The position numbers and the translations under genes were made by a program. Below the pieces are notes generated by a model that made no database searches, was not told the DNA's origin, and was given only the letters and a program-made list of their open reading frames with translations. DNA of 64,000 nucleotides from Craterostigma plantagineum (lineage: Eukaryota; Streptophyta; Magnoliopsida; Lamiales; Linderniaceae). Positions 1 through 11,732 of this stretch are shown here, piece by piece. Where the stretch lies: the NCBI GenBank assembly GCA_027422505.1, contig JAPQWV010001372.1, forward strand, positions 1-64,000. The letters are read 5' to 3'. Position 1 is the first letter of the stretch, and every line of letters starts with the position of its first letter.

Positions 1-1043
1 GAAAGATAAAATAACAACATGCATTTCCTCATAAATACAGTAATTTTTTTTATAATATAGGTGTAGTGTTTTCGAGATGGCCCATTCCTCGAAACAAGAG
101 TAATAAATGTAGCTAAAGGGACAGAAGAGTACAGAACTTTTTTCTGGGCACAACAGAAAAGACGGATGTTGTAAGGTAAGAGAGAGAGAGAGAGAGAGAT
201 TGTAAATGATTTTGTAATCGATTGCTTTATGATTGCAGACATCGAAGAAGGAGGAGAATAGTGTACGTACTCTACTTGCTATTGCTAGCTAGCTTGTAAT
301 AAAAAGAGACCTGATGGGAACTGATAGCAACACAACGTACACAGAGTCTTTCTCCTTTTTTTTTCCTTCCTTTCTCTTCTCGATAATAAATAAAGACAAT
401 ATAAAAAATACTATAATAATTTTCACACGCAGATAAACACACTCTTCCCTATGTAAATGTGTGTGATGGGGACATTATATTATATAATATACATATACTA
501 TTTGCATGGTAAAGGACTAGAGACTCACAATGTCCTTCACGAAAGTCGCTGAACCGTATTGTCTACTCCGCATTCAAAGCGCGCTCTATTGCCCATCACA
601 ACATTTGCATTGTCTTTTATTTTACTTTTTTCAAATCCTCTACTATTTTGTGGGTGTATTATTCTATCAGAGTTACTATACTCAATTATATATGTATTCT
701 TCGAATCCTACCAATTGTAATATTCTTTATTCCCTGTCCCAGTTTGAGACGGTGGACCCTAAATCAAATTGCACATACGCAATATGCATTTAAAACTGGG
801 GTCCTCTCTGTCAACTCTCTCTCATCTACACATCACTCGTTGCGTGGGTATATGTTTGGAACAAATCTATAAAATAATACCCAAAAAAAAGAATAAAAAG
901 AGATATGAATCTCTCACATTTAAACAATTTTGCATATTTATCAATTTTCCAAGTCTTGCCACCCAAGTGGGCTTTAAGGCCCAAATGATATTAGACCAAC
1001 ATCGTCGTCATCGTCTTCATCGTACAGTTGGTTCATTTCAGTT
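1..1043. other. Non-coding flank with AG microsatellite
   Basis: No supported gene. An (AG)n microsatellite lies at about 180-199. The stretch is AT-rich with short T and A runs, and probably includes the 3' flank and untranslated region of the minus-strand GEX1 gene, whose stop is at 1044. Small open frames here have plant-intergenic composition and no recognisable motif. Confidence 0.5.
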
Positions 1044-3099
1044 CTAAAGCCTTCTGCGAAGATTGTATCTGTTAACCGCAGAACTAATTTCAATCAGATT
1101 ATCTGCTATTACTTCCTCCGAAAAAACGTAATCGGGGTCGTCCTCTAACCCGTCCACGTCATCATCAGGTAATTCGATGTTCATCCATGAACGCCAGTTC
1201 ATCACCTTGCTGCTATCCTCGTCCATGTCCCATGATCCCATGTTCTTGTCTGCTCCTTCCATCCCATTGACCTTCTCGATCAGCGTCAGAAGTATCTCAT
1301 GGTTTAGCACTTCGTAATCTCTGCAATTGCACAGACGAGGAACATAAGATGACGACACATATGTGTGAATAATTCTTGTCGGGATTTAGGGAAACAGGGG
1401 AATTGCCTGTACGTCCAAACAGAATACAGAAGCTGGGCCGAGGCTAAAAGTAGAAAAACAATCCTCGTCGAAGATACGATCCACGCCTGGGAATGTATAT
1501 CGCACGTCGTACACCTGAGAACGCTCAGCTCGACGAAGAACGCCAGACACAATCCTAGGTACAGCCGAGGCCGTACACTGTGTGTCTGCTTCATGCTCGT
1601 GAACATGTAGATGACGAAGATCAGCAGGGAATAAACGACGAAGACTTTGATCGACCGTGATTCGATTAGCAGAGCGTTGTGTAGTGCGAAGAGCTTGTCC
1701 AAGGCGCTGAGCATTCTTGCTTGCTTCGATTCGAAAGCTTCCTGCAAAAAAAACACCAATCAAACCATGGTTAAGAAAGAAAAAAAAAAAACTCTACTTT
1801 CTTTATTAGCATCAAGTAATCTTATCACCTGAGCTTCTAACATGGTCTTCGAATTCTCAGCCAGGCGTTGGTGAGCTTGCTGAAGCTGTTCCTGGCGATG
1901 AAGCAGTTCTTCTTGTTGCTTCTTCCCAAATTCAGACAACCTCTGAATATTTCGCCGGCTCTCTTCCATTGCTTCTGACTGAAAATTGGTAAGAACGTTA
2001 AGGCCCTCAATAGCATCGCTCTGCCCATCCAAGAGCTGTTTCTGTTTGTCCAAAGAGCTCCCTGCAATAACCTCGATTTCATCAGCTTTACTATGCAAAG
2101 CGCCCATCTTTGAGTTCATCGTCTCTCCTACTCTCTCTATCTCTCTTTCGATTCCCAAGGTCTCGTCTTTCAGTATACCAATCTCCGCTCCTAAGTTTTC
2201 GTAAGAATCATGGATGGTTTTCAGGCCTTGGTCGATTCTTTCTCTCATCTTCCTCTGCCCCTCAACGAGCTCTGTCTGAGAAGCTGCGATGCCCTTTGAT
2301 TGCTCGTAAACTTCTTCAGAGTAAGTCTTCAGTACGTAGACATTTTCCTGCACGTCCTTCGACGTTTCTGCTACCCTTTTCGTCTGCACGTCGATCGAAT
2401 CCAAAGCGCCGTGTATCTGTCGGGAATTTACCAGCAGTGCCTCTCCTCTTTTTTCGATAGTTTCGAGCTTCTCCTCTGCAAACTGAGCAGACTTCGTCAG
2501 GTCATTCACCAATCTCTCCGTCTGATGCTTGAAAGCATGAATCCTGCAAAAATGGTTTCTCAGTTCATGTAATAACATGACATAAATCTACAAGCAGACA
2601 AAAAGAAAAAAGAAACTGACTGCAACTGATGGCAGATGGTATCGATCTGAAGAAAGTACTGAAGGTAAACTTTATGGGCATCGTCGTCCAAGTCCTTGAG
2701 GCACCTCTTCGTGGGGTATTTCGGGCTGCAGTAAGGAAAAGAGGCCCGGCCCGAATGCTTCTGAAAGCAGTCGCTGAGATCCCACGTCAGCCTGTCTTTC
2801 AAATCTTGATCTGCTACGATTTTAGAGCAGCCAGCGAAGAGATTGTTGTAAGCTTCGAGCCAGCAAGATTTAGACAAGGCGTTCATCTGCAGCTTTGCGT
2901 TTTCGACCAAGTTGATGGCCTTTTCGCTGCTTTCTAATGCGCTGAGCCCAAACTCTGCCCCGACCGTTCTCGGGCCGTCGTTTGTGTAAGAAGGTTCGTT
3001 CTTAGGGGAGGACGAAAACCACCAAGCAGCTTCCGATTGCTGACATAGAAGAAGAGTTACGGTGAGAAGAAGGTTGAATGACTTCTTTTGGGCCGCCAT
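1044..3099 (-). CDS. GEX1: GEX1-like gamete nuclear fusion protein
   Basis: GEX1 is the plant member of the Kar5/Brambleberry family, nuclear-envelope proteins needed for nuclear fusion in gametophyte and early embryo development (family knowledge). Four exons fit: 3099-2621, 2543-1829, 1741-1407 and 1320-1044, giving a 601-aa protein without internal stops. Exon 1 holds a signal peptide (residues ~5-25) and a cysteine-rich domain (SCWLEAYNNLFAGCS, CSPKYPTKRCL). Exon 2 is almost all coiled coil. Exon 3 has several hydrophobic, probably membrane-spanning segments (VFVVYSLLIFVIYMF and two more). Exon 4 is an acidic tail ending NLRRRL. This order is typical of the family and the length is normal. 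The exon 3/4 junction appears to use a GC donor (1406-1405), giving WTYRDYE; a GT donor 6 nt earlier would also stay in frame. It is divergent from nicastrin. Confidence 0.88.
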
Positions 3100-4165
3100 T
3101 GATGTGCTGTCTTATATCTGCAACGGAATTAATACTCATCAACTAAACCATGGCTTTTTTCCGCACTGTTATAACATTCACGCCATATGTGTGTGTTAGG
3201 GCTAAATGGAGATGATGAAGGGTTGGACTGAAACTTGGAAGCCAAGTTTTATAGCAATAAAATACTTAAAGAAACTTTCAAGAATACAGACAAAAGCATG
3301 AAAGTGATGGCATATATGTACTGCGGCTGTGTTTACTCGGAGCGTATATAATAATAATCAGCATACGTAAACGGGGTGCATCTATATATATGTAAAACTA
3401 TTATCTTGAAAGCTTAAAAGGGAAGAAGAGATATGGAGAATCTCTATATTATGGACTTTCCTTTTTTACTTCACAATAGAACTTATTACCACAGTAATCT
3501 AATCATGTGCAGTAATTAATTAAAAAAAATTGTCAGGCATCTTGAGAAAAAACCCCTGAATTATATCATTGTCCTTGCAAGTTTTTTTTGGTGTCTGAAT
3601 CTTTTTGTTTTGATTAAATATAGAAGTCGTTTCGTCTCCAAGATAATAGAATAAGAATCGTCACGCCGCTTCGTGAATTATTATCATAAAAAGCGTCCGT
3701 TTATTTTGGCGCGTCGTTTCAGTTTCCGCCGGCGAAAGGGTGCAATTCTTGAATTGCGCCGCCGGGAGGTTGAGGTAAATGATATCACTTGCTTAGTTGC
3801 GTTGCGTTCACTTATGGAAAAAGCATTAACAGTCACTATTTAAATTTAAGAAAATGTTGAGTTAAGTAAGAAAGACGTATTAGAAATAGAAACTTGTTTT
3901 GCTTATTTAATTGTTTACAATTGTTCTTTCGTAATCTTTCACGAGTAGCGACTTATATCATGTTCAAGGCTTTCCAAAACGCGTTTATGTTGCCAGAGAG
4001 AACACACACAAACTCGCGAGTATAAAATCTCTCAAATCAACGAACACTTCAGCTGGGAGAGGACAGCCCAGTCAAGCTATTGACCTCGATTGGTGCTTGG
4101 ATAGAGATCTTTATAGTTCGAAGATATTTGCTGACAAGTTCCTAAACCAACTCTGTGCGATCTTT
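3100..4165. promoter_or_regulatory. Shared upstream region of GEX1 and nicastrin
   Basis: This 1.07-kb stretch separates two divergent start codons, so it must hold both promoters. No gene is visible in it. It is AT-rich except for a GC-rich patch at about 3700-3775, which holds an E2F-type octamer and a small perfect hairpin (GCAATTC, TT, GAATTGC at about 3752-3767). That patch is nearer the nicastrin start. Confidence 0.5.
3705..3712 (+). promoter_or_regulatory. Candidate E2F binding site
   Basis: TTTGGCGC is an exact match to the canonical E2F site TTTSSCGC. It lies ~460 bp upstream of the nicastrin start and ~600 bp upstream of the GEX1 start. An 8-base match can arise by chance; function is inferred only. 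Confidence 0.3.
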
Positions 4166-7100
4166 ATGGATTTGAAGCGGTTGCTGTCTATATGTTTATT
4201 ATGCTTCACCGCTCTATTTCAGCTCTCATCCACGGGTGCGTCTGCTTTTTCTCTATTTTGAGCTGATTTTGTTAATAATGGATGGTTTAGGGCGTAAATT
4301 GATGAGCTGTTTTTTTCATGAGTTTTAATTTGCGTCGCGTTGCGGTGTTATTTCTGTAATAAGACTGGTTCGTGATTTTGTTTTGTGCGTTCCGCGGATG
4401 GGCAAGTGATGCCCGGCTAGTGGTATGGTGTAATGTAGATAGCTGGCAAATCAGTATCATATGTTTAAGTTGCCGTGCTTCGTTTGTATGCAGTGAAATA
4501 AGTCTCATGAATGTCTTTTAAGTCTCATATATTTGTCATGCTATGATTGGCGTTGATTGATTTTGACTGCTTCAGGAGCGACAAATTCATTTGAGTCAGT
4601 TCCTGATCTTGAACAATCCATGTACACTCAACTTGACGGCTTCCCATGTGTGCGGCTGCTCAACCTTTCCGGGGAAATCGGTTGTTCAAGTTAGTATCTG
4701 TCTCACACCGTCAAAGAAATATGTGTCGTACGTGTTGTTGGGTAGTTCACTGATTGGGTGATTTTTAATTTAGATCCTGGCCGTGAGAAAGTTATTGCAC
4801 CAATTGTCAAATTTGAGACTGGAAAAGAATTGGTTGCACCATCTGCGGTATTCGTTTCTGTCGATCAATTGGAAAACTTGCTTTCTAGGTATGGCTTTTT
4901 TTAAGTCCGATTCCACTGCATTCTTTGAACTCATCATATGCCTCAGTTTATCCCCCCATTTTGTAGTTATCCATATGTGCTTATGTGGGAACAACCAATT
5001 TATTTAACGAGTTTCCATTGCCTATATTCCAGAGCAGCGAAAGACCTTAGTTTTGCAAAGAAAGTGGCTGGGGTTTTGGTTGAATCAACTTCTCAATTTG
5101 TTAGTGCTTTAAGTGGTGAGTTAATTTCATCGGTATGAATTTGGATAAAGATTTGTTCGTTATTACATAGCTTTTTACCTTTCAGGATTTTCTCCAGACA
5201 TAAAGTTTCCACTGGCAGAATTCGCTCCATATCAAAGCAACAGTTTTGAGTGGAATCCCCCTGTATGTTGTGAAAATAACTAAACTTAAGCTTCTCTCAT
5301 GATAATTCGTCTGTGTTTCTGTCCTTCCTTCCTCACTGTCAAAGAATACATGCTGCTAATATACCACATCATTTCGTACTTGCAGGGGTCTGGAATAATG
5401 TGGAATGCTTACAATTTTCCTGTCTTTTTGCTCTCACAGACTAGCACACAGATCCTGCAAGAGGTAATTGTTTTTTATGGCTTAAAGTCTTCTGCAATAA
5501 ATTACTGCATTCTTTGCAAAAACATTTCTTAGAGAAGACTCAAAGGGAGATATGAGCAGATTTACGATTTTATAAAATGCGTACATGCACGCTCTTGACC
5601 CTCTACTTCCGATCCCCCGTTGTACATTTCTGAAAATGTCTATTTGGCATTTTTTTACATGGAAAATGCGTTTTGTACTAGTGCAAGGAAACTGCTCAAG
5701 CTAACTGGTTCTGTTATGCTTGGGTAATGCTGTTATAACTTTTATGAGGCCATGTAATAGGGTTTTGAAATGATCTTTTCCTTATCATGCTTTCGCTTCT
5801 TCATTAAAAACATCACTTTTCAGGTTGCCTCAGTGAACATTAAGAGCAAGAGTGCGCATATTGAAGCTGTTGCTGAGTTTGACTTAGTGATGCAGGTAAC
5901 ATATGCTTCTAGAGCTAATTGCTAGGTTAATTCTCTAATAGTTGCATAAGTTTTTGAATCAAGATTTTACTTTTTTTTTGCTGATTGATACACTACCTTT
6001 TTTCGGTGGCAACCAGACTACAAAATCAGCTACTCATAACTCAGAATCTTGTTTGAGAGAAGGCGCTTGTCTTCCCCTTGGTGGTTACAGGTTAGCTTCA
6101 GCATTATTGTGCTTTCCAATAAAATATGGCCCTCCTCTGGAATTTCTAGTGCAAAGCCCGAGTTCTCAACTTAATGAGCGGGGTTTTGAGCTGCTTATTG
6201 TTCTGTTCTCCGTGGTGAAAGAGTTGTTGCTTTTTAATGTTGTTTTTTACGCTGCCATTAGCATCAAATCTTAGTCAATTGCATATGATTCTGGTAATCA
6301 TAAAGTTGCAGGCCTGACCTTAGACTTTTATTACTAAGGGCAGTGTCTGGTCAGCACTTCCGTCCATGAACCCATCACCTTCAAATGCAAAACCTAGCAT
6401 ACTCGCAATAACATCTATGGACTCTGCATCATTTTTTCGCGATAAAAATCTGGGCGCAGAGTCTCCAATATCTGTAAGCTACCTTATTAATAAAACTTCC
6501 ATTATTTCGTTCAGCGAAAAATTTATTCTATCACGCTTACTTTCATGTGGTGAAATTTCACGAGTTCATAATTTTTTCAGGGGTTAATTGCCTTGCTTGC
6601 TGTAGTTGATGCTCTTTCACAAGTCGATGGATTGGATGAACTTAATAAACAGGTGGTATATCGGGCAGCATAAACATCGATATTCTTATTCATATATCAA
6701 ATTAAAAGATAAATTAATTACATACAGATGGATTTTTGGTTCGTTGAGCTTAGAAATAGTATCATATGGAAAGTAAGAGCAGCTTCATCTGCATGTTTTT
6801 ATGGATACGTCACATGATCTCCTGGATTGGTTGTACTATGTCATTGGCATAGATCAGTCTTCATCTTTAGTGAGTTATCAGACAAATATTTATCTCAGTA
6901 GTTTGATCTTGCAGCTTATCTTTGTATTTTTCACTGGAGAAGCCTGGGGTTATCTTGGTAGCCGGAGATTTTTTCTAGAATCTGAGCAAAAATCTGATTC
7001 ACTTGAAGGCCTCGACTTGGACAAGATTGAGACGGTATCTTCTCATTCTATTTAGTATAATTTCATTAGAGAAATATATTCAATTTGACATATTGCTGGA

Positions 7101-8826
7101 GAGCTTACTTTGAGTGAAAATACGTTTAATCCTTAGAGTTAGTGTTTTCTCTTATTTTAGGTTATGGAAATTGGATCTGTTGGAAAGAGCTTTTCTCAGG
7201 ATATCAAGACACTTTATGCTCATATTGCAGGGGTGAGATGTTAATTGATGGAGATGTTAATTGATTGACTTGTTGAGTTAAACTATGGTGCCTGCCTCTT
7301 AGCTAAAACACTTTCTCTTAATCTTTATTCTTCGTAGTTTTTAATGCAACAACTGAAGTTATGATTGGACATTGTTTCTTAACATTCACTTGCAGGCCGC
7401 ATCATTTGTCAATGGAACATTGGATGCATTACACCATGCTCAGGACACCTTGACAAATGAAAGTATTATTGTCAAGACAGCAAGCACCTCAAACCCTGGA
7501 GTGCCACCATCCTCTTTGATGACATTTCTGAGAGAGGTCAGAACTGACATTTGTACATAATGATGATCTCCAGCATTCGATTTTCGGCTGTCAACACCTT
7601 TATTTTTGCTTTAATATTATATGAATTTTGTGTGAAGATCTATACATAAATAAAAAAGTAAAGCAGATGAAGAATCTAGATATTTATCCTAGAATGGCCG
7701 TCCATCTTCTTGACCAAGTATAACCGTCGGCATAATTTTGTTGACAACCTAAACATGTTACAAAAATTCAATTTTTGAAACATCTGGGATTACTTCCGAA
7801 CAAGTTATTTTACTAAACTGTGTTTTCATCATGAATCATTCCTGCAGAGGCCACAGATTTCTGGACTTGTGTTGGAGGATTTTGATTCTACTTTCAGCAA
7901 CAAGTTCTACCACAGTCATCTCGATGACAAATGTGAGCGGACAAATTCTTTTATCAATCTGTTTCTCATGATCTCTTCACCTACAATATTGAGTATATCA
8001 TTGAGTGCCTTTATTATAAGTTGCCTTGGGTTCTCTGATGCAGCAAACATAAACTCTTCCTCCATAGTATCCACCGCCTCCCTTGTTGCTCGAACACTAC
8101 ACATCCTCGCCGGCGGGAAAGAACCTTCATCTATCAAAGTCAACGCCTCTTTGGTCGAACAACTTATCGGCTGCTTATTAGATTGTGATCCCGGCCTATC
8201 GTGTGAGCTTGTTCAGCAGTACATCTCACCCTCATCAGCTTGCCCCAGCCATTATGTGGGCGTCATTTTGGGAGAACCTTCTTCCACGCCCTATCCTGCC
8301 TACGTGGGAGACATCTCTCGATTTGTGTGGAACTTTTTGGCAGACAAGACCTCGGTTCCATCAAAGAACACGAGTTCCTCGTGCCCAAAAGATTGTAAGG
8401 GCGCCGGCGAAGTTTGCATCAGACAGGAAACTGACGGGAAAGGCCTCTGCGTCGTCTCGACGACCAGGTATATTTCTCAGCTGTACAACAAACACATCAT
8501 TATCTTATCTATGCCATCATGTTCAAATCAGCCCATCCTCTAAAATAATGTAACGTATGTCCCGCAGATACATCCCAGCTTATTCAACTCGTCTGAAGTA
8601 CGCATCAGATTCAGGAACGTGGAAAATCCTAGATTCGAATTCTTCGGATAACACGGATGTTTGGACAGAGAGCAATTGGGACAAGATAAGCATTCGTACG
8701 TACAAGGTTCAGACTGCTTCCTTCGACGGCTTCGTTTTGCTGTTGGGTATCATCGTGACATTATTATCGTACGGGTTGATATCGGTGGGTAGAATGATCA
8801 TTAGAAAGGCGTTGAAACAAGACTGA
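4166..8826 (+). CDS. Nicastrin (gamma-secretase subunit)
   Basis: Nicastrin is the large glycosylated type I membrane subunit of gamma-secretase. It has an aminopeptidase-like (M28 fold) ectodomain that screens substrates by their N-terminus. Sixteen exons fit: 4166-4235, 4576-4689, 4774-4888, 5033-5115, 5186-5262, 5386-5463, 5824-5895, 6017-6090, 6344-6473, 6581-6652, 6915-7034, 7161-7232, 7396-7536, 7848-7932, 8044-8467 and 8568-8826. They total 1,986 nt in one frame (661 aa). The product has an N-terminal signal peptide, an ectodomain with several N-glycosylation sequons, conserved stretches such as NAYNFPVFLLS, CLPLGGYSVWSALPS, TGEAWGYLGSRRF and FYHSHLDD, then one membrane segment (FVLLLGIIVTLLSYGLISV) and a short tail ALKQD. 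Length and domain order match plant nicastrins. No frame damage is seen. Confidence 0.92.
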
Positions 8827-9548
8827 GTGAGGAGAGTGTCATTTACTACCAGCCCATTCTTTCTGTAAGGTAAGTAAAGCTAACTCCAATCCAACACTCG
8901 TAGAAGATAATCGGACAACAAATCCCTTGAGTTTGTTATGTTTAAGGTTCTCGTAATACTTTGGTATTTGTGGTGAGTGTGACACCATAAGGAAACTTTG
9001 TCAAATCTCCATTAATTGATTTAGTTAGAAATCTCCATCTTAATCCCTGTTTTTCTTTCTCCAAAAGTTAATTAGAGATAATGTTTGAAGAAGTCAAAGC
9101 ATCATGAGATGTGGTCCATCCAAGAGCATTCACTCGGTCAGCAATAGTCTTCTTACATAAGGAGACATGAAGTGGAGATATTCTATATGTGATGTTGATT
9201 CTATGGTGCACACCCATAAACATTTATTATTGACTTGAAAGAAAAATCGGAGATGGAATAATAGTGAATAACACCAAAGATGATTGATCACATCTCGAAA
9301 TTAATGACGTATAATAATCATCGACCTCTAGCTATTAAATGGCTGCAATTCAATTCATGTATGCTTAATATCGAGTTCTCACAATAATTGGGGATAACTG
9401 TATATATTTATTGATTTTGTATGATTGTGGATTAAAGTCAAGGATAGTTGAAATTAAAAAGAGATGAATGCGACTAATGGTTTAAAGCTGGTTAAATATT
9501 TACTTGTAGTCAAAGTAGTCACCCTTTGCCGAAAACTTGTTCACGTTT

Positions 9549-9636
9549 CTAGTCGACTAAATTTATGATTATAGAGACTCATTTTCACGTCACTAGTCGA
9601 CTAAATTTATGATTATAGAGACTCATTTTCACGTCA
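9549..9636. repeat. Two-copy 44-bp tandem repeat
   Basis: The 44-bp unit at 9549-9592, starting CTAGTCGACTAAATTTATG, is repeated without visible change at 9593-9636. Identity of both copies suggests a recent replication-slippage or repair duplication. Confidence 0.85.
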
Positions 9637-10305
9637 CAATATCACTCTCAATAAAATTTGACGGAAGAATCAATGGTTAAGAGCCACTTTGACATTTCGA
9701 TGTAAAATTTTAATAAGGATGGCTGTGACAAGGTCACTCGCGGACGAAAATAGTTTACCTATTATACTGTTATTATTACGTAGATAAACGTATGATTCTA
9801 AATATCCCTGCTCTTCCAAGTAATTGTCAATCTCATACACTTGTCACATTGTCCTTTCGTTTTAATGGCCAAGTTGGAAATGACATGGAAATTAATATAA
9901 TTCAAACACATGCATGCGCTAATTGATAGATGGATTCGTAGCCAAACACGTTCAACCGTTATGATTTGGACAAATGATATAGGTGAAATCTTTCCAGAAG
10001 AAAATAATGAAAATACCCTCGTCCAAATAATAATTCATCAGGAAATAAAAAATCAACCCGTTTACTACGTCAAGACTTATCCAAATTATAAAGTTGAAGA
10101 GACGTGCCTATGATCTATTGCTGGTCTTTATTTAATTTGTTCAGAAAAGAAAAGTAGCAGAAAGAAGAATTTAAAATGACGGTCCCCTCCATTATTGTCC
10201 TATTACTGCTATCAAGAATCTAACAACTCCCACGGATGCCTCTTACATTATTATTATTTGAATCACAGCTTCATACTCTACATCTTATTCAGTTCAGTCT
10301 CACCA

Positions 10306-10313
10306 TATAAATA
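10306..10313 (+). promoter_or_regulatory. TATA box of the aspartic protease gene
   Basis: TATAAATA lies 93 bp upstream of the start codon at 10399. The sequence between is AC-rich, like a plant 5' untranslated leader. Spacing fits a transcription start near 10340. Confidence 0.5.
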
Positions 10314-10398
10314 TCGCCATAACCAAACTTGTACCCAACACAAAAACACTCCTCAATTCTCACAGAGCTAAGATAAGAGTTAAGACAATCCAAAACAG

Positions 10399-11732
10399 AT
10401 GGCAAACTTTATTACTTTGCTGAACATCATCCTATGTTTGAGCCCTCTTCACTTCCATGTCTCAATTCAAGAAACCTCTTCATCCTTTCCACTAACCATA
10501 GCCCACTTGTCGGAAAAATCAAGAACCAAGCTTATCTCCCCCAACATGGTCCAAACAAAACAATCAGAAGAAACGTTCAGTTACTACGATTACAGGTCAT
10601 CTTTCCGATACACGGCGGCGCTCGTCGTCTCCCTGCCGATCGGCACGCCGCCTCAGCCGCAGCAGATGGTGTTGGACACCGGGAGTCAGCTGTCGTGGAC
10701 TAAGTGCCACGACAAGTTTCCCAAAACGCCGCCGTCGACGTCGTTCGACCCTTCCCTTTCCTCCTCCTTCTCCGTCGTGCCCTGCGACCACCCTACGTGC
10801 AAGCCGAGCAGCCCAGACTTCACCCTCCCCACCGCCTGCGACGATAAACGGCGGTGTCACTACTCGTACTTCTACGCCGACGGCACGCTCGCCGAGGGCA
10901 ATCTCGTCAGAGAAAGGATATCGCTTTCGGCGGCGGCGGCGGCGGCGGCGCTCCTCCCCTGATCCTGGGCTGCGCCGGCGCGTCGAGCTCGGACGACGAG
11001 GCTGAGGGCATCTTGGGAATGAATCTTGGTCGGCTGTCCTTTGTGTCCCAAGCTAAGGTTCCTAGATTCTCCTACTGCGTGCCAGCTGGACAGGCGCGTG
11101 GGTCCACGAGTCCCACAGGCGCGTTCTACTTGGGAAACAACCCAAACTCGAAGAGCTTCAAGTACACGAAGCTTTTGACTTTCGCGGACGGTCAACGCAT
11201 GCCCAATTTTGACCCACTGGCCTACACCGTCAAGATGGTCGGAGTGAGCATAAACGGCAGGAGGCTGAACATATCGGAGTCCGCTTTCCGACCCGACGCC
11301 GGCGGGTCGGGTCAGACCATGATAGATTCGGGCACCCAATATACCTTCTTAGTGGAAGAGGCTCACAGCAAGGTGAGAGAAGCCGTCGCCGCTCTAACCG
11401 GCGCAAGGATGAAGAAGGACTACGTCTACGGCGGAGCGCTGGACATGTGCTTCGACGAGAAAGACGCGGCGGAGGTACGCCGATCGATATGGAGCGTGGC
11501 GTTTGAGTTCGAGGACGGCGTGGAGGTTTCCGTCGGAAGAGGGGGTGTAATTGACGGCGTGGGAGGTGGGGTCCACTGCTTTGGCATCGGACGGTCGGAA
11601 TCGCTCGGCGTGGCGAGCAACATCGTGGGGAACTTCCATCAGAGGAATCATTGGGTGGAGTTCGATGTAGTTGGGAGGCGAGTGGGGTGTTCATTATTCG
11701 GTGACCCAATTAACCCACCCGAACCGAACTGA
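10399..11732 (+). pseudogene. A1 aspartic protease, frameshifted and cut by hAT
   Basis: This is a plant pepsin-type (A1, nepenthesin/TAXi-like) protease gene without introns. Such secreted enzymes cleave proteins at acidic pH using two aspartates. The first half (10399-10962) shows a signal peptide (LLNIILCLSPLHFHVS), a prosegment, the first catalytic motif VLDTGSQLSW near residue 92, and the cysteine pattern of the N lobe. The frame then slips inside a run of GCG triplets at about 10930-10950. The rest (APPLILGCAG onward) continues in another frame to 11732, with the second catalytic motif MIDSGTQYTF at about 11320-11350. The C-terminus is interrupted at 11682 by a hAT element. The present stop lies in the transposon; the pre-insertion reading resumes at 14843 and ends VGFAVANCNSG at 14877. 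Whether the GCG slip is real or a consensus error cannot be told from one sequence. Confidence 0.85.

Larger units (their letters stand above)
8827..10398. other. AT-rich spacer without a gene
   Basis: This region lies between the nicastrin stop and the aspartic protease start. It holds a 44-bp direct tandem repeat and, at its right end, the protease promoter. A 67-codon open frame at 9910-10113 has no recognisable domain and is not supported as a gene. Confidence 0.5.

Noticed and set aside
530..1047. Three overlapping plus-strand open frames
   Set aside because: AT-rich, low-complexity translations with no motif; probably the 3' flank of the minus-strand GEX1 gene.
9910..10113. 67-codon frame before the protease
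   Set aside because: No motif, no splice or promoter support.
10872..11709. Long minus-strand open frames opposite the protease
   Set aside because: Antisense shadows of GC-rich coding sequence; Arg/Pro/Ser-rich with no domain.
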